Shown here one piece after another: positions 48,011 through 61,200 of a stretch of 64,000 bases of DNA. Below the pieces are notes generated by a model. The model saw nothing but the letters and a program-made list of their open reading frames with translations. It did not search any database and had not been told where the DNA came from. Each line of letters opens with the position of its first letter. Position 1 is the stretch's first letter. The stretch comes from Doris montereyensis. Taxonomy: Eukaryota > Mollusca > Gastropoda > Nudibranchia > Dorididae. The stretch is taken from NCBI GenBank assembly GCA_037039925.1, contig JAXRKP010001476.1, forward strand, positions 2,501-66,500, in the 5' to 3' direction. Both the position numbers and the translations under genes were made by a program.

Positions 48011-49760
48011 GGCGAGATACAAGGGCCTACTGAAGCATTTGGATCTTAGGCCAATATTGATCTGATTATAGCTCATTGATAATCCACTATTTTGTCATTG
48101 ACGATTTTGTTAAACTCTAACACTTTCAATTTTTTTTTTACATTTTAATGGTATATTACATATTCATGAAACTCTTGGGCATCAGGTTTTATTTATGAAA
48201 AATTATGCTTACAATATGTTAACTCTTAATATCTTAAAGGTGTTGTGCATCAACTTATGTAGCATTACAAACACCACAAATACTTAGACATTTCTGTTTT
48301 GAACTATTGATTTATATCATTATTTGTTCTCAAAATCAAAAAGTCTTTTTTTTAGGTTGTATTTTCCTGTTGAGTATTTCTTAAAACATTTTTGAGACAA
48401 AACAAAATGTTCCTAAGTGTATCCATTCAAACAAGTTTTTCAAAGAGGAACTAGTTTTAACTCCATAGAATTCTTAAGCAAATGTGAAATAAAAAGATTA
48501 CCCTCTCCACCATATTTGAAACATCCAGGAATTTTTGCACGTTAGTGATATGTGTAGTTGAGACATTTCATTTCAGGAACAAAAAACCCACTTGAAGACA
48601 CTCCTATTGCAATTTCACTGTCATTTGATGTCATCTCAGAAAAGCTTTACAATGTTGCAGCTATCCAGCCTTTATTTTGTGTTCTGATAAAACACAAAAG
48701 AGTGCCTCTGTGGATTTAAACCCATTACTCATCCTCTTATGAATGACTTGTCACACACCATTGATATTCAATGTGCCAATATTCAAAGTTAATGTAATTT
48801 TTATAATATTATTATTATGTATGTATATTCAGTCAATTTTTATCATATTTCTCAACTCCATATTTTGTTCTCCTTTTGGCTAAGATATTTGCAATGCCTA
48901 TCAATCCAGTTTAATTTAATAATCAAGTTAATATTGTTATAATACTAAATATCATATTTTTAAAAGCACAAAACGATAAAAGCAACAGCAACATATATCA
49001 GATTCTTAGGTTTTGTAAGAGGAAATCCTGGATAAACAGATAGTTGAAAAATTTAATGAATTGTTTTCTTGACATCAAAAATGAATTATCCTAAAATTTC
49101 ATAGCCACTCCAGACAACGGAAGATGGCTTCATCTCTCAGGTTTAGTTTTTTCAAATACTTTTACAAATTGACATTTTGTTATGTGTACTTTCCGTTGGC
49201 CAACAAGAATAATAAGATCATTAATATGTCAGAAAAACTGAATGTCTGTTTAGTTTGTATTGAAATAGATTTAAGCCCACAGCCATACAACCTATCTTTT
49301 CTCTTTCTATCCATCTTATGAATCATGCCTTTCTTCCAATAATTGATTAATGTATGTTGATCAAGGATATTTAGTATAGTTTTTTTCTTATTATTATTTA
49401 GCTAAATGCAATAATCACTACATACAGTTAATTTTACTTACATTTATTAGCTCAAAACATAAGATATAAATGCTTGAAAATACCTTATTTTCATCTAAGG
49501 TTTATATAAAATCAAAATATTTGTTGATGTCTACGTTATGTAACACTTTATGTACATCCAATGACAGTTAATGATCTCAATTTTTGATGTTACATTTCAT
49601 CTTTCTGCATCAAGACATGACTAAATTAAAACATTTATTTCCTCGGAATTATATTCTTAAATTTTGCTGTCGTTTTGTAAAATATGTTTGTGATACACAT
49701 ATTATGTTGTTGGGATAGACCAGTCCCAATAAAATGTACCTTATTAATACCTTAGTCAAT
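48011..49760 (+). other. CCDC170: CCDC170 3' untranslated and downstream sequence
   Basis: AT-rich, no coding signal. AATAAA signals at 48488 and 49728 are candidates for the poly(A) site. The extent is unknown. Confidence 0.45.
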
Positions 49761-50077
49761 AAAATATTGAACTCAATTTTTGTTGTTTTGTTTTTGTCTC
49801 GTCTTGCTCCCACTTTTATATGACAAACGACTCCGGTTAATTGCAACACAACAGGAACAGCAAAATTGTTGCCATTATCCGAAGATGTGTTAAACTGTTT
49901 TGCCGTGGGCCCAGTAATTTAGGTTCATACAACTTTTGGTGACTAGGTATATCTGTTGCAATATTTTTTCTGTATTATTTTTCATGGATAACTTTCCCTC
50001 TGATTTTCACGGACTTGAAGTCGTGATTGACAAGTCATGGCCTCATAACAAAATCACGCCCACGCTAATTGTTATCA

Positions 50078-50210
50078 TCTGTCTCTGATGGGATTAGTTG
50101 TTGATCTACCTTCATGGATCGGGAACATTTTTCAACCACCATTGGGGCTTGAACCCACAACGTTTTGGGTTGAGAGGCCGACACCTTGCCTCTGGACTAC
50201 CGAGTCGCCT
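50078..50210 (-). repeat. SINE family B, inverted copy
   Basis: On the minus strand: AGGCGACTCGGTAGTCCAGA, GGCAAGGTGTCGGCCTCTCA and a B box GGGTTCAAGCCCC. Body truncated after about 130 bases. Confidence 0.75.
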
Positions 50211-51039
50211 ACAACATGAGAGGAATTGGAAATAAACTGAAATGTGTAGGCAAATGATACTACAACTTATTGTGCGTTTTGTTTTTTTTTAAATCCAACG
50301 AAAACAGAACAAAAAAGTTATAAATGAGGGAAGAAAATGCACGTAATTTGTTTACTTGCAGGTCTCAAAAAAATGTCTCCCCTTAGGCCTTACCCATCTC
50401 ATTGTAAAACATTTTTTTATTAGTGAAATACAACAAAGCACACAAAAAGCAACCCCCCCAAACCCCCCCCCCCCCAACAAATCCCAACAAAAAACATTAA
50501 AAAGGGGGTTGTAAATACATGTAGCTGTTTTGTATCACCTCTCATTCATTTCAGATAATCAATGCAGCCTTTTGAACAAGCCTGCCTACGTCCCTTGAAT
50601 AATGAAGCTGACAGCACCAAAATACCTTGTCATTACAGATAAATGACAACCAAACAAAAAACAACAAAATAACAAACAAATAACCGAACCCATAGAAGAT
50701 TGTCTGCATTTCAAACTATGAATTATTTTCAACATGGCCCTCAAAACACCATTTTGTGCACTTAATTTTTCTCGACTTACTAAGCAAGGCATCGTTGCGT
50801 AACATGAATGCGACATGCTCAGTCTTCATTGTCAATGGTGGTTCATTTTGGAGGCTGTTAAAATTATGGACTCTTAAGGCGATGAAAATTAACTCGTCTT
50901 TAGCCCTTACGATCATTTACATGTGCAAGTGGTTCTTCAACAACGTCGAGGCAAACCCCGACTGCATGGATGACGTCTGGTTTTCACCGGCGAATCGACT
51001 TCTATCTCTCTGGCCCCGTCAGCTAAAAGTCGGCTGGAG

Positions 51040-51200
51040 ATTGGGGAAGCCGGACTTTGTCACCTGCACTCATTTTACCCTAGTACAATAAGGTTGTGGA
51101 ATGGACTGTCAACAGATATAAAACTCAGCAATAGTACGGAAGATTTTAAAAATAGAATTAAATACATCACTTTAAAGCAAAAAGTGGATTACTATTAAAA
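51040..51200 (+). mobile_element. LINE 3' coding tail fragment
   Basis: One frame reads PSTIRLWNGLSTDIKLSNST then EDFKNRIKYITLKQ and a stop near 51197. This is the usual end (IRxWNxLPxxI...FKxxL) of non-LTR elements. The upstream coding sequence is not recognisable. Confidence 0.65.
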
Positions 51201-51248
51201 TATGCATGCTGAGAGTAATACTCAAGAATTGAGCTGGTCAGTTATTAT

Positions 51249-51517
51249 GACTCACATCCACAAGTAAGGTGATCTAGGGGTTTTTAGTAAGATTTTTAAT
51301 TTTGCTTGGACTATCTTGTAAACAACCAAAGGATCGTTAACGTGCACAGAGTTTTGTGATCTGCAGAGGGGACCTCCTTTGTATCGTCCGTCTCCGATGG
51401 GACTAGGCGTAGATTCGCAAAAAAAATGGAGAAAATTGTTCAACCGTTGGCGGAACTCGAACCCACTACCTTTTGGTTGTGAAGCCGACACCTTGCCTCT
51501 GGACTACCGAGTCCCCA
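51249..51517 (-). repeat. SINE family B, inverted full copy
   Basis: On the minus strand: GGGGACTCGGTAGTCCAGAG, then B box GGGTTCGAGTTCC, a body with CCTAGTCCCATCGGAGACGG, and a tail with CTTACTAAAAACCCCTAGAT. Closely parallels the copy at 23631. Confidence 0.75.
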
Positions 51518-52034
51518 GTCATTATGAAGAAGAAAATTAAGATGAAGAAAAATCACAACGTACGTCCAGAGATGTTGCGAATCAAGAATGTTACTTTGAA
51601 ACTGCACCTTCATTGCCGATTGCCATTTTTGACAGTCATTAAAAAAAAAGATAAAGAAATGTATACATCCCGTTGATATCGAGTGTATCAGTGTTAAACT
51701 TTGACGCAAAATTTTTTTTTTTTTAAATTCCAGTATTTCAGCCCGTGATCAGGGAAACATTTTTCGTTGAAATACAACTTCTTTGGGTTCCAGTTTTTTC
51801 TTTTCTTTGTTGGTAGTCACCCAGTATGTCTTACGTTTACGGTGGGAAATACTTTTTTTTTACCTTCTTATTATAATGTGTCGTATTTCTTTAGACTCTT
51901 TAACTCACTAGTTCTGTACATCCTCTTATATGATTGCTAATCATGGAATCTAACTGTATATTTACAAAGGAAAACACAAGCGGCTTAAATGCTGTGCCGT
52001 ACATCTCATATAGAGAAATAGAGATCATTTCAGC

Positions 52035-52370
52035 AACAAAGAAATGAGGAGGACAGTGCTACACAATACACCGAACACTGCAGATCAGCTGGTGGTTGTG
52101 AAGAGAATGAAGTTGACTTAGTACGGCCATAATGCGTGTTCAAAATATCTTTCCAAACTCATTTTACAAAGCGCCACAGAGGGAACGAGGAGAAGAGGAA
52201 GATAGAAAAAGAGATTGGAAAACAACATCACGGAGTGGACAAGGAATCTTCCTCCCAGACCCAAACCCTGGCACACAACCGAGAAAAGTAGACGAAACTG
52301 CTGCGACAGTCCATAATGCAGCGCAGTCAATAATTACTATGTCCGGTAAAACATCATTTATTAGGACACT
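52035..52370 (+). mobile_element. LINE C-terminal fragment of a further family
   Basis: One frame reads SKLILQSATEGTRRRGRQKK then RLENNITEWT. This resembles the (G)RRxRGRxxKRWEDNIxEWT module that ends many non-LTR polyproteins and differs from the [15 protein letters not shown] version of the five-copy family. The RT is not present. Confidence 0.65.
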
Positions 52371-52589
52371 CCTGAAATCGGGGTGTGTACGGGTGTCCTG
52401 AGTTGCCTATATTATTATGGTGTTCAATTTTCTTTAAAAATATCAGCTCCCAAGACACTTGGAACCGTAGACAAATGCAGTTATAGATGTGGGTTTTTTT
52501 AAAAGCAAGACAGACACCATCGAAAGTGACCAATCCTAAGCGACATTGTCACATTTATGTCTCCTAACTGTTGAGAATGTAAATAAAAA

Positions 52590-52758
<169 letters not shown>

Positions 52759-52889
52759 CTTTATTCATCCAAAGAAAGAAATTCAATTCTGTTCCTCATA
52801 AGTAAGTTTACAAATCATAATACAAAGATCTACTCATTATTAAAATTGCTAAACATTAATGCAGTAATATAATAAGAGTATTAGTATGA

Positions 52890-53340
52890 CAAATACATCA
52901 CAGAAATGCTTAAGATATACAACATCATTCGAGCCCTCCCACAGCCCCCCCCCCCTCACCCCCCCCCACACACACACAACCGACCCCCTCACACACGCCC
53001 TTTGTCAAAGCTCATTCATCTATGCCTGTCCCCCCACTTCCATTTGTTATGATAAATACATCTCAGAGATGCATAGGATGTACAACCACATTTTACCCCC
53101 TCCCATCACACAACACTACCCAACCGACCCCTACGCACATGCACGCCTTCGATCAAAGCTCATTCGTCCATTTCCCCCCCCCCCCCACATCTATTTGTTT
53201 TGATAAATAGATCACAGAAATGCGTAGGATACACAACCACATTTGACCCCCCCCCCCCCACACGCACACAATACATCGAAACTGACTCCCATACACACAC
53301 CTTAGGACAAAGCTCATTCATCCATGCCCAACCCCCACCT
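52890..53340. repeat. Tandem repeat, three units of 150-163 bases
   Basis: Units start near 52891, 53054 and 53204. Each has AAATACATC(A/T)CAGA-ATGC, then a poly-C tract, a CACACA tract, and CAAAGCTCATTC(A/G)TC. The open frames through them come from the poly-C. The array directly follows a long microsatellite. Confidence 0.8.
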
Positions 53341-53890
53341 CTAATGTTTCATAATCACTGGAGCATTAGAACCACTTGTCAAAACAAGAACGAATGTACC
53401 CTATATTCAACACTGCACTTTTGTTTTTAACACCCAGTTATCAACACAGGGGCATCAGTTCAGTAGCACTTGATAGCGTATCTCCGTAAAGTACACAAAT
53501 GTGCATAGCACACTTATGAAAGTCCTCTCAATCTTTTATCACCGTCCTATTCATTTGATAAACCTTCTACAGGCGTTGTGAGACAAGTTATCGTTAAAAC
53601 AAAAACTAAAGTACATACTCACCACAGAATTGGAACACCAAAATCACGGTTTAGCCAGGTTAGCAGTGAAGTGCAGGACGCTTAACCCTCATGTTCGTTT
53701 CCTCAACCCCCACCCCACCCCACCGCAAGCCGATATGGCATTGTTCTAAATGTTGATCATCAAAACTTGTGCATGTTTGGCTACACTATTTTTCCCCTTT
53801 GAATTTTTTTCTCTCACACCAACAGTTTTTCTTTTGAGGACAAAGATCAATAAGGTTGAAAAAACAACAACCTTACAGCCCCCTCTCTCA

Positions 53891-53892
<2 letters not shown>

Positions 53893-53931
<39 letters not shown>
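53893..53931. repeat. CA microsatellite
   Basis: About 19 uninterrupted CA units. Confidence 0.95.
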
Positions 53932-53936
<5 letters not shown>

Positions 53937-54859
53937 ACAAAAAACAACCAAAAAACAAAACACATCAAAGCAACTACAAAAAACAAAATAAAAACAAACC
54001 ACAACATAAAATAGACAAATAAAACGCGAAAAGAAAAAAGGGGGAATTTTTTCCCCCATAACTACTTAATCACAGGGACGTAAATATTTCCCACCCCTCC
54101 AAGCACATACCCCCCCCCCTTAAAAGCATAAAAACGCGTACACACAAAAGCAAGCAGGACAAAGAAAAAAAGACAAAACGTTTCACTTGGATGCCAATAT
54201 TCTTGTTTTGTTTACATAAAGTTATTCTTATTCTTATGATAAAATGGCAAACACCCAGGACATATATTAGGTCCTGTATGGTTACATTTGGAGAAAGAAA
54301 CGGAAAAAATAGTATGTTTTGAAAATGGTACAAATATGCAACAGTTAGCAGCTGGGATGACTAGATACAGGAGATGCATTATAATAATATAGTAGCCGAT
54401 ACGACACATTGTTTTCTTATTCATTTTTTAATAATTGGAACAACATATTATCCCCGCTCCGCGCCCCCCGATTCTTATCACATAATGACTCTCTATGCCT
54501 ACTTTGGTTATGTGTCGAAATCAAATTAGATACAAGGATGAAAACTGGAACAGTTCTTGAAATAAAGCAAGCAATCATTTAGAACTAGAACTAGGCAAAC
54601 CAATTGGAAAATATACCACGATCAGTATCAGCAAAGAAAGTACCGAAAACAGTTTAATCTGACATTGAAACAAAGTATAATGTGACACTTTTCACAATGT
54701 GTGCTACTCAACGTCGCTGTTTGCCAGATAGAGGCCAATGTGCAAAGCTACCTTTGATAGCGATGCTTTTGCCATTTTACTAGGTGATGTGTTGCTTTAC
54801 AAGTTTTCTTCATCTTCATTTTCATTTTCACGTTTTGTGAGTCATGCATTCACTACATC

Positions 54860-56700
54860 AACTTTCAAAAATAACTAAAATACATGTATTGTTACGTACC
54901 ACCTTTTTGAACGAAGAATAAAACAATACTTGGCTAAGAAAGCATCCATTTGATCGACACCACCCATTTTATCATTGTAAACTTTAACAATGGAAGGACG
55001 TTTTATTCAACCTTCTTGAAATTTCGATGTCAGTGTTGCACATTTCACACAGATGATGATAGAATGCCTCTCAACTATGTGGTCCATGGCATCTCTGCGT
55101 GCCTTCCTTGTGCAACTGCTTGTCGCTTTTCAATTTACGGCTAGGAAGTCGATTAGCGTCACACTGTTCCCGTATAACATATACCGTTGTCCTGTTTCCT
55201 CAATGAAAGGTATGCAAGTAAAGAAGTTGTCTGCAAAAACCTTGTAATTTTAATGGGGTGGCAAAGTGTCACGCTGAAAAATAACAACATGTGCTACAAT
55301 GCCCAAACCAGATCGCTGTGAATCAGGTTGAGCCTTGGCGCCTTGATAAACATCAAAATCGTAGAGAAGACATCCTGTTCTGTGCGAGCCTCAACATTGC
55401 AACCCCATGGGTGTGGCTTCCCCTTGATGAATTGCTCAACACCACTGAATTGGCCTTTATACGGTATCATCACTTCTTCAATGGCACTATTTCCCTTGAA
55501 ACTTTTGCACAGCTTATCATTTTTTGTTTTCTCATCAACAGGTTTGTTGTCAACGACATGCAGATAAGAAAAAAACTGTACAAGCCGATTCCTGTTGATG
55601 ACATCGGCGACTTTATGATGTCGTGTGTTGAAGTCATAATAATCTCTAATGCCCCCACACATACACATACTTTGTACCTAAGGTCAACTTTTGATATTTA
55701 AACCAAAGGTTGGGTCGTCGTGTTGTTTTTGTACTCACACACGGCACAATTTTGCCTTAGTTTTACATGTACATCAGTCTTTAAAAAAAAAGAAAAGGAT
55801 GGGCTCTTACGTCTTGTCTGTGTTGACCTTCATGCTGCTGACAAAGTCAAACTGTTTATTCACAAGAGGTATAAGGAGATATGTAGTACAAATAGCACTA
55901 TAATTCGACGACCAGTCGATTTGTGACGTCAGGTTTGAGAAATAGTAAGTTTGCTATTCCACGATTTCCAACTGTTGAGCTGACCAAAATCAAACCTGCT
56001 GGATTTCAATCAACCGTTGATAGACCTTTGGTGACCATTGGTTTCCCCACACACGTTATGGTTTGTCGTTGGTTTCAAAAAACCTTGACAGTACTTAGGT
56101 GCGAACTGAGTGTGTGTGCGTGTGCCTGTGTGTGTGTGTGTGTGTGTTGGTTGAGGGGTGGTGAGGAAACACTAGACGTACACTCAGAAAAGTTGTTGCA
56201 GCTCTTTTACATTATTATTTACACAGGTTCCGTTCTTTTGAATGGAATACATATTATGTGTCTGTGTTGTAAGCATTTCAAACAATTCATCTGTGATTAA
56301 AGAATGGAAGTAAGAATACATTGTTTGGATGTTATAAAGACTCTTTCTGCCTCCCAATCTGGTGGTAGCTGGAATTAAAGTTGCAACAACATAACATTAT
56401 GCTGTTTTTCTTTTTCTGTGGTTGATTGCTTGGGGTAATAACTTTTGACGTTGAAGATTGAGATCTTGTGTGTTGATGTACATGGCTGATTTATAGTCAG
56501 CTGTTTTGGTTGAACTATTCAATTCATACTTCCATTTATTCCAGAGTCAAGTCATACTCTTGGTCATAATCAGAATCAGATTCAACCTCATTTGATTTGG
56601 CATCTGAACCATCACTTTCACTAAATCTGCTTTCATCAGTATTAATCAGCTTTAAAATTGTGCGGGCTTTAGATCTTTTTTGTTGTTGCTGAAAAGTCAT
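54860..56700 (-). pseudogene. Decayed piggyBac transposase
   Basis: Read right to left on the minus strand. An acidic leader begins MTFQQQQKRSKARTILK and continues with EVESDSDYDQEYD (56700-56540). A broken stretch follows. The transposase core then has NRNRLVQFFSYLHVVDNKP (about 55540-55600), EEVMIPYKGQF and KGKPHPWGCN (55390-55480). A segment VFADNFFT holds a likely catalytic aspartate (55210-55240). The C-terminal YNDKMGGVDQMD is at 54943-54978. Order and spacing fit piggyBac-family proteins. At least four frame shifts and the loss of the N-terminal third of the core make it inactive. TTAA-bounded ends were not found. Confidence 0.85.
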
Positions 56701-57123
56701 ATCTAGAGCAATATGAGGAGAGAATGTGAGTTTCTAAAAACAAAAGAACAAAAATACACGGGATGGAATTATTGTTACAATTTACTTTAAAAACAATTGG
56801 CTTTTAGTTTTTCACAATACCAGTACTTCAAAAGAAAAACACAAGAAACATCGTATGAGCTATTTAAAAAAAAAGTATTACAAAAATTGGTGCATATTTG
56901 CAACGTTGGCCAGAAACAACCATAACAAGCGCCAATGCCAGGTGTTGTATATTTGCAACAGACACAAAGGACATCCCTATGCATCACATAAATGAACTAT
57001 TTGCTCAAATAGTGATCCAATTGTAAGTGAAGAGGACTTCATGTCAAATACAGTATGATTGTCTTCTGGATGAGTTTAAATCTCGGAAAGTTCTTGTAGA
57101 CAGAAAAAACTCAACATGCAACC

Positions 57124-57654
57124 ATGTGCCGCAACATTGCCGGGAAAAAGACGTATCGGCAGTTGCTTACCCTGCCTCAAAACCTCTTCTCCTATGACAA
57201 AGGAGACAGGGGGGGGGGGCTATTTGTAAACAGTATTAAAGGTGTGGGACGGAATAGACAACAGGGATATCCAGATGTCTTTATAGTCTCTGTGACTAGA
57301 GGGTTATCCAAACATACTACGTCACCAGTTCCTGTGTTTCAAATAACTTTGACACCAGCCGTGGTGGCACCCCGCGGATCGCAATTCACAACTCCTCTAT
57401 CACTCTACGTAATCATGGGTAAACAGAACCCAAACGGATGTGTAATGTGTATTGTGGAGGCCTACCTACCTATTTACTGCATTGTACTACAGTTAAACAG
57501 GCCTACACTTACATTACTAGCCTTTTCACATGCAGTGGACCCACATTGTATTGTCAGACTAAACTTTTCTCTGGTTCTGGTAGATATGCATGACAATAAT
57601 GTACTCTACCTCGGCATTGATTATAACGGTGGGTTGTTTTTAGACCCCAGCTAG
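57124..57654 (+). CDS. Unrecognised open frame, 176 codons
   Basis: Opens with ATG and runs 531 bases in a region of about 43 percent GC. It crosses a ten-base poly-G. I see no signal peptide, domain or motif. It starts about 420 bases beyond the N-terminus of the piggyBac remnant on the other strand, so it may be repeat-derived or a chance frame. No splice or neighbour evidence supports it. Confidence 0.15.
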   Translation: MCRNIAGKKTYRQLLTLPQNLFSYDKGDRGGGLFVNSIKGVGRNRQQGYPDVFIVSVTRGLSKHTTSPVPVFQITLTPAVVAPRGSQFTTPLSLYVIMGKQNPNGCVMCIVEAYLPIYCIVLQLNRPTLTLLAFSHAVDPHCIVRLNFSLVLVDMHDNNVLYLGIDYNGGLFLDPS

Positions 57655-57659
57655 AATAA

Positions 57660-58200
57660 CCAATAAAACGAAGACATTTGTATAACTGTAGAGAACAAAA
57701 TTAATTTATGGATTTAGATCTATCACCAACCGCTCCCAAACCAAACCTACAACATTACTCGATTCCATTGTAAGCACATTGTTTGAAGACTCAATTCAAC
57801 TATTGTAATGCCCCTTCAGTGACTTATCACCCATAAAGTAGACACAGAAATCCGGTCTGATTTAGCTATTCTATTGCTCCCCCCAAAAACCCCCCCCCAA
57901 AAAAAAAAACAACAACCACAAAAAAAAAACAACAACTCCCAAACATAACAACAACAAAAAAACAAAAAGCAACTACAACAACAACAATAACAACAACAAA
58001 ACCCAATACAAAAAAAGACCTTACAAATCAATTTTTGTATTTCCCATAAGAAGTCACCGAATAGGTTTTTAATTTTTTTTATATTTAACACTAACCCAGC
58101 ACATCTCATCCCAAGTAACTACCACCAAAATACACACTACATGTACCTAGTAAGTAAACAGAAAAAATAAGGAGGCAAACAAAACATTGCCCTGGTTTGC
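57660..58200. other. Low-complexity A-rich stretch
   Basis: Contains a CAACAA/AAAAC-rich block at about 57885-58015. No gene seen. Confidence 0.6.
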
Positions 58201-58214
58201 TGGATCTACCAGCC

Positions 58215-61200
58215 TTAACCTTTCTTTCTTTATCAGTTCCCATTATACATTTCGGTGTATGGGTTCAGATGCTCGAGATGATATTTCTCGATGTCCTGTC
58301 CTGACATTTTCTGTTTACTTCAAAAAAGGTAAATTTCTATGCTTGAATGCCTCTTTTATATCTTCTTCCCACTTTCTCCGAGGTCTGCCTTTTGGTCTTT
58401 TGCCTTGGGTTTTAGCACTGTATACTGATTTAGCTATTGTATTGTCATTCATTCTGTTTACATTCCCAAACCATCTCAATTGATTTGTTTCTATCTTAGT
58501 TTTTATGCCATCTCCTTTGGTTTGATCTCTTATTGTTGTGTTTTTGATTTTGTCTCTTTTAGTTTTCCTACTACTCTTCTTAGATATTTCATTTCAGCTG
58601 CATGTACTCTAGTCTATTCTCTACTGCCTTAAGTCCAGGTTTCGCTGCCATAGAGGAGAGTAGGACAATAAAATGTGTTGTATACTGCCGTTTTGGTTTT
58701 TGTTGACAATTCTTGCTTACCTACAATGCCTTTCCTAGATAATTATATATTGCACTTGCCTTTTTGATTCTCTGGCTGATTTCTTCTCTTAGTTTTCCCT
58801 CTGAGTTAATCATTACTCCTAGGTAATTGTAGCTTTGAACTTGTTCTAAATTCTCCCTGCCCAATTTCAGATTTTGTGTTTTAGCTTCCCTAGTTACTAG
58901 CATTGTTTTGGTTATCTTTGCATTTACTCTCATTCCTCTTTTATTTAGTTAATTGTTCATAATGTTGATATTCGACTGAACGTCACTCTCTGATTTTCCA
59001 AACAGCTAAATCATCGACAAATGAAAGCATTGATACATTTACTGGTTTGAGCTTCCACATACCTACATTCATTTTCTTCATTTTTGAGGATGCCTTTGCG
59101 ACTGAATTCATAAATGTGATAAACAAAAAGAGGACTTAGGATACAACCCTGTCTTACTCCTATATCTACATCAAATTATTCGGATACATTTCCAGCTACT
59201 CTCACTGCACATGTTGGTTTCTTGTAAAAATTTTAAATGGCTGCTATTAAATTTTGCTCTACATTGTGTTCTTTTAAGGAATGCCATAGTTCGTCCCTCC
59301 TCACAGTGTCAAATGTCTTTTCTAAGTCTATAAAACACAGGTGCAAGTCAATGTTTCTCTCAAGAAATGTTTCTATTATTTGTCTAATTGTAAATATGTG
59401 GTCTTGTACATTTCTTCCTGGTCTAAATCTAATCTGATGCTTCTTCAATCTGATCCTCTACTCTTTTCCTTAGTCTCATGTCCAGTATCCTGGCATACAC
59501 TTTTCATAGAACACTAAGTAGTGAAATCCCTCTATAATTTGAGCATTCCACAGTTGATCCTTTCTTATGTATTGGTACTACCGTTCTCTTTTTCCAGTCG
59601 TCTGTCACCTGTTTGGACTTCCATGCTTGTTGGCATATTGCATGTAGTAGTTTGTCTGCCTCTCTCCCTTGGTTTTTAATCATTTCTGGATAAACTTGAT
59701 TTTCTCCTGGGGCTTTTCCTAATTTCACTTTTCTTATAGCTGTTTGCATTTCTTCCATTGAGATATCTACATCTTCAGTTGTCTCCTCTGGATTACTTGT
59801 TACTCTTACTAATTGATCTTTACTCCTTGTTTCATACGTTCTGGAGGGATTGTGTAATTGGTGAAAATGCTTTCTCCACGTTTCCATGATTTCGCTGTCT
59901 TCTCTTTCTTAATTTGTTGTATTGGGCATGCTTTGGTCTTTCTCGTGCTCTTCATTGCCTCCCCACAACAACTTTTGATTTCCTTGATAGCTTTCTTGAA
60001 GTCTTTGTCCAAACTCTTCCCATTGTTTCTGTTTTGCTTTTTCCTGACTTCCTCTTTGGCAATAGTTCTTTTATTCACGTAATCTATCCTATCCTCTGGT
60101 CTCTTTGTTTGCAAGTATTTCTTCAAAGCATCATTCTTTTCTTTGATCTTAGTCTTGACGTTCTCATTCCACCATGCTGTTCTTTTCCTATCTCCTTTAA
60201 TTTGTTTCCTACCATAGACCTCTTCAGTATAACTGAGGAGTGTTTCTTTATACATCTGGCACTTTTCGTCTATTGTGCTATCCTTCAGATCCATCTGTCT
60301 TTCACTGATAAATCTTTTTATCCTAGATTGGTATACCTGTTTTATTGCTGGTTTATTTAGTTCCTCTATTTTGAGTTTAGTAGCTTTTCTTGTTTTTCCT
60401 TTTCTGTTTGTTTTCTTCAGTCAGTTATCTCATTTTGGCAATCACTAAGTGATGATCACTAAATATTTCTGCTCCTCTGTTTACTCTTGCATCCAATAAA
60501 TTGTAAAAAAGGGAGCTGCTAACTATTATGTAGTCTATCATTGACTTTTCACACATGTCTTCATTTATCCTTGTATATTTGTGGATATCTTTATGACGAA
60601 AAAATGTGTTGGCTATTTTCATATTATTCTTTAGGCAAAAATCTATTAGTCTCTCCATTTGGAGAAGTTGTTATCTCTGATTCTTTACCTATTACTCCTC
60701 TTGACGTTTCTACATTGTTGCATACTCTAGCGTTTAAACCTCCTAAAAGCATTAGTTCCTGTTTGTGTTTAAGATTGTCTGCAGCTGTTTGTAAATCGTT
60801 TTCGAAGATATCTTTTTCTTCTTTAGTTGCGTCTTCGTTTGGTCCATAAGCTATTAATAATTAAATGTCTCGTCCCTTTGGTTTAATATTTACCTCTACT
60901 AGCCGTAGGCTTATAAATGTCCAACTTTCTATTAGCATTTCGTGCCTTTTATGCACTAGGAGGCCTACTCCTGCTCTAGCTCTATCTTTGACATCTACTC
61001 CTGAGAAGATTAAAATATGATTTAGTCCTACATTTTCTATTCCTTGTCCTTTTTTCTTTCTTTATGTTATGGCCAAAATATCTACTTTGAATTTTTCCAT
61101 TTCTTCAACTAATTTTAACTCTTTTCCATTTATTGCCCTAACATTCCATGTTAAAAAAAATCACAGTCGGTATTCGTTTCCAAGTTCGTCTTCGAAAAAT

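Noticed and set aside
52886..53430. Proline/histidine-rich open frames
   Set aside because: They follow poly-C and CACA tracts of a tandem repeat.
53746..54059. Cysteine/valine-rich small proteins on the minus strand and histidine/threonine-rich ones on the plus strand
   Set aside because: They are translations of the CA microsatellite and neighbouring A-rich sequence.
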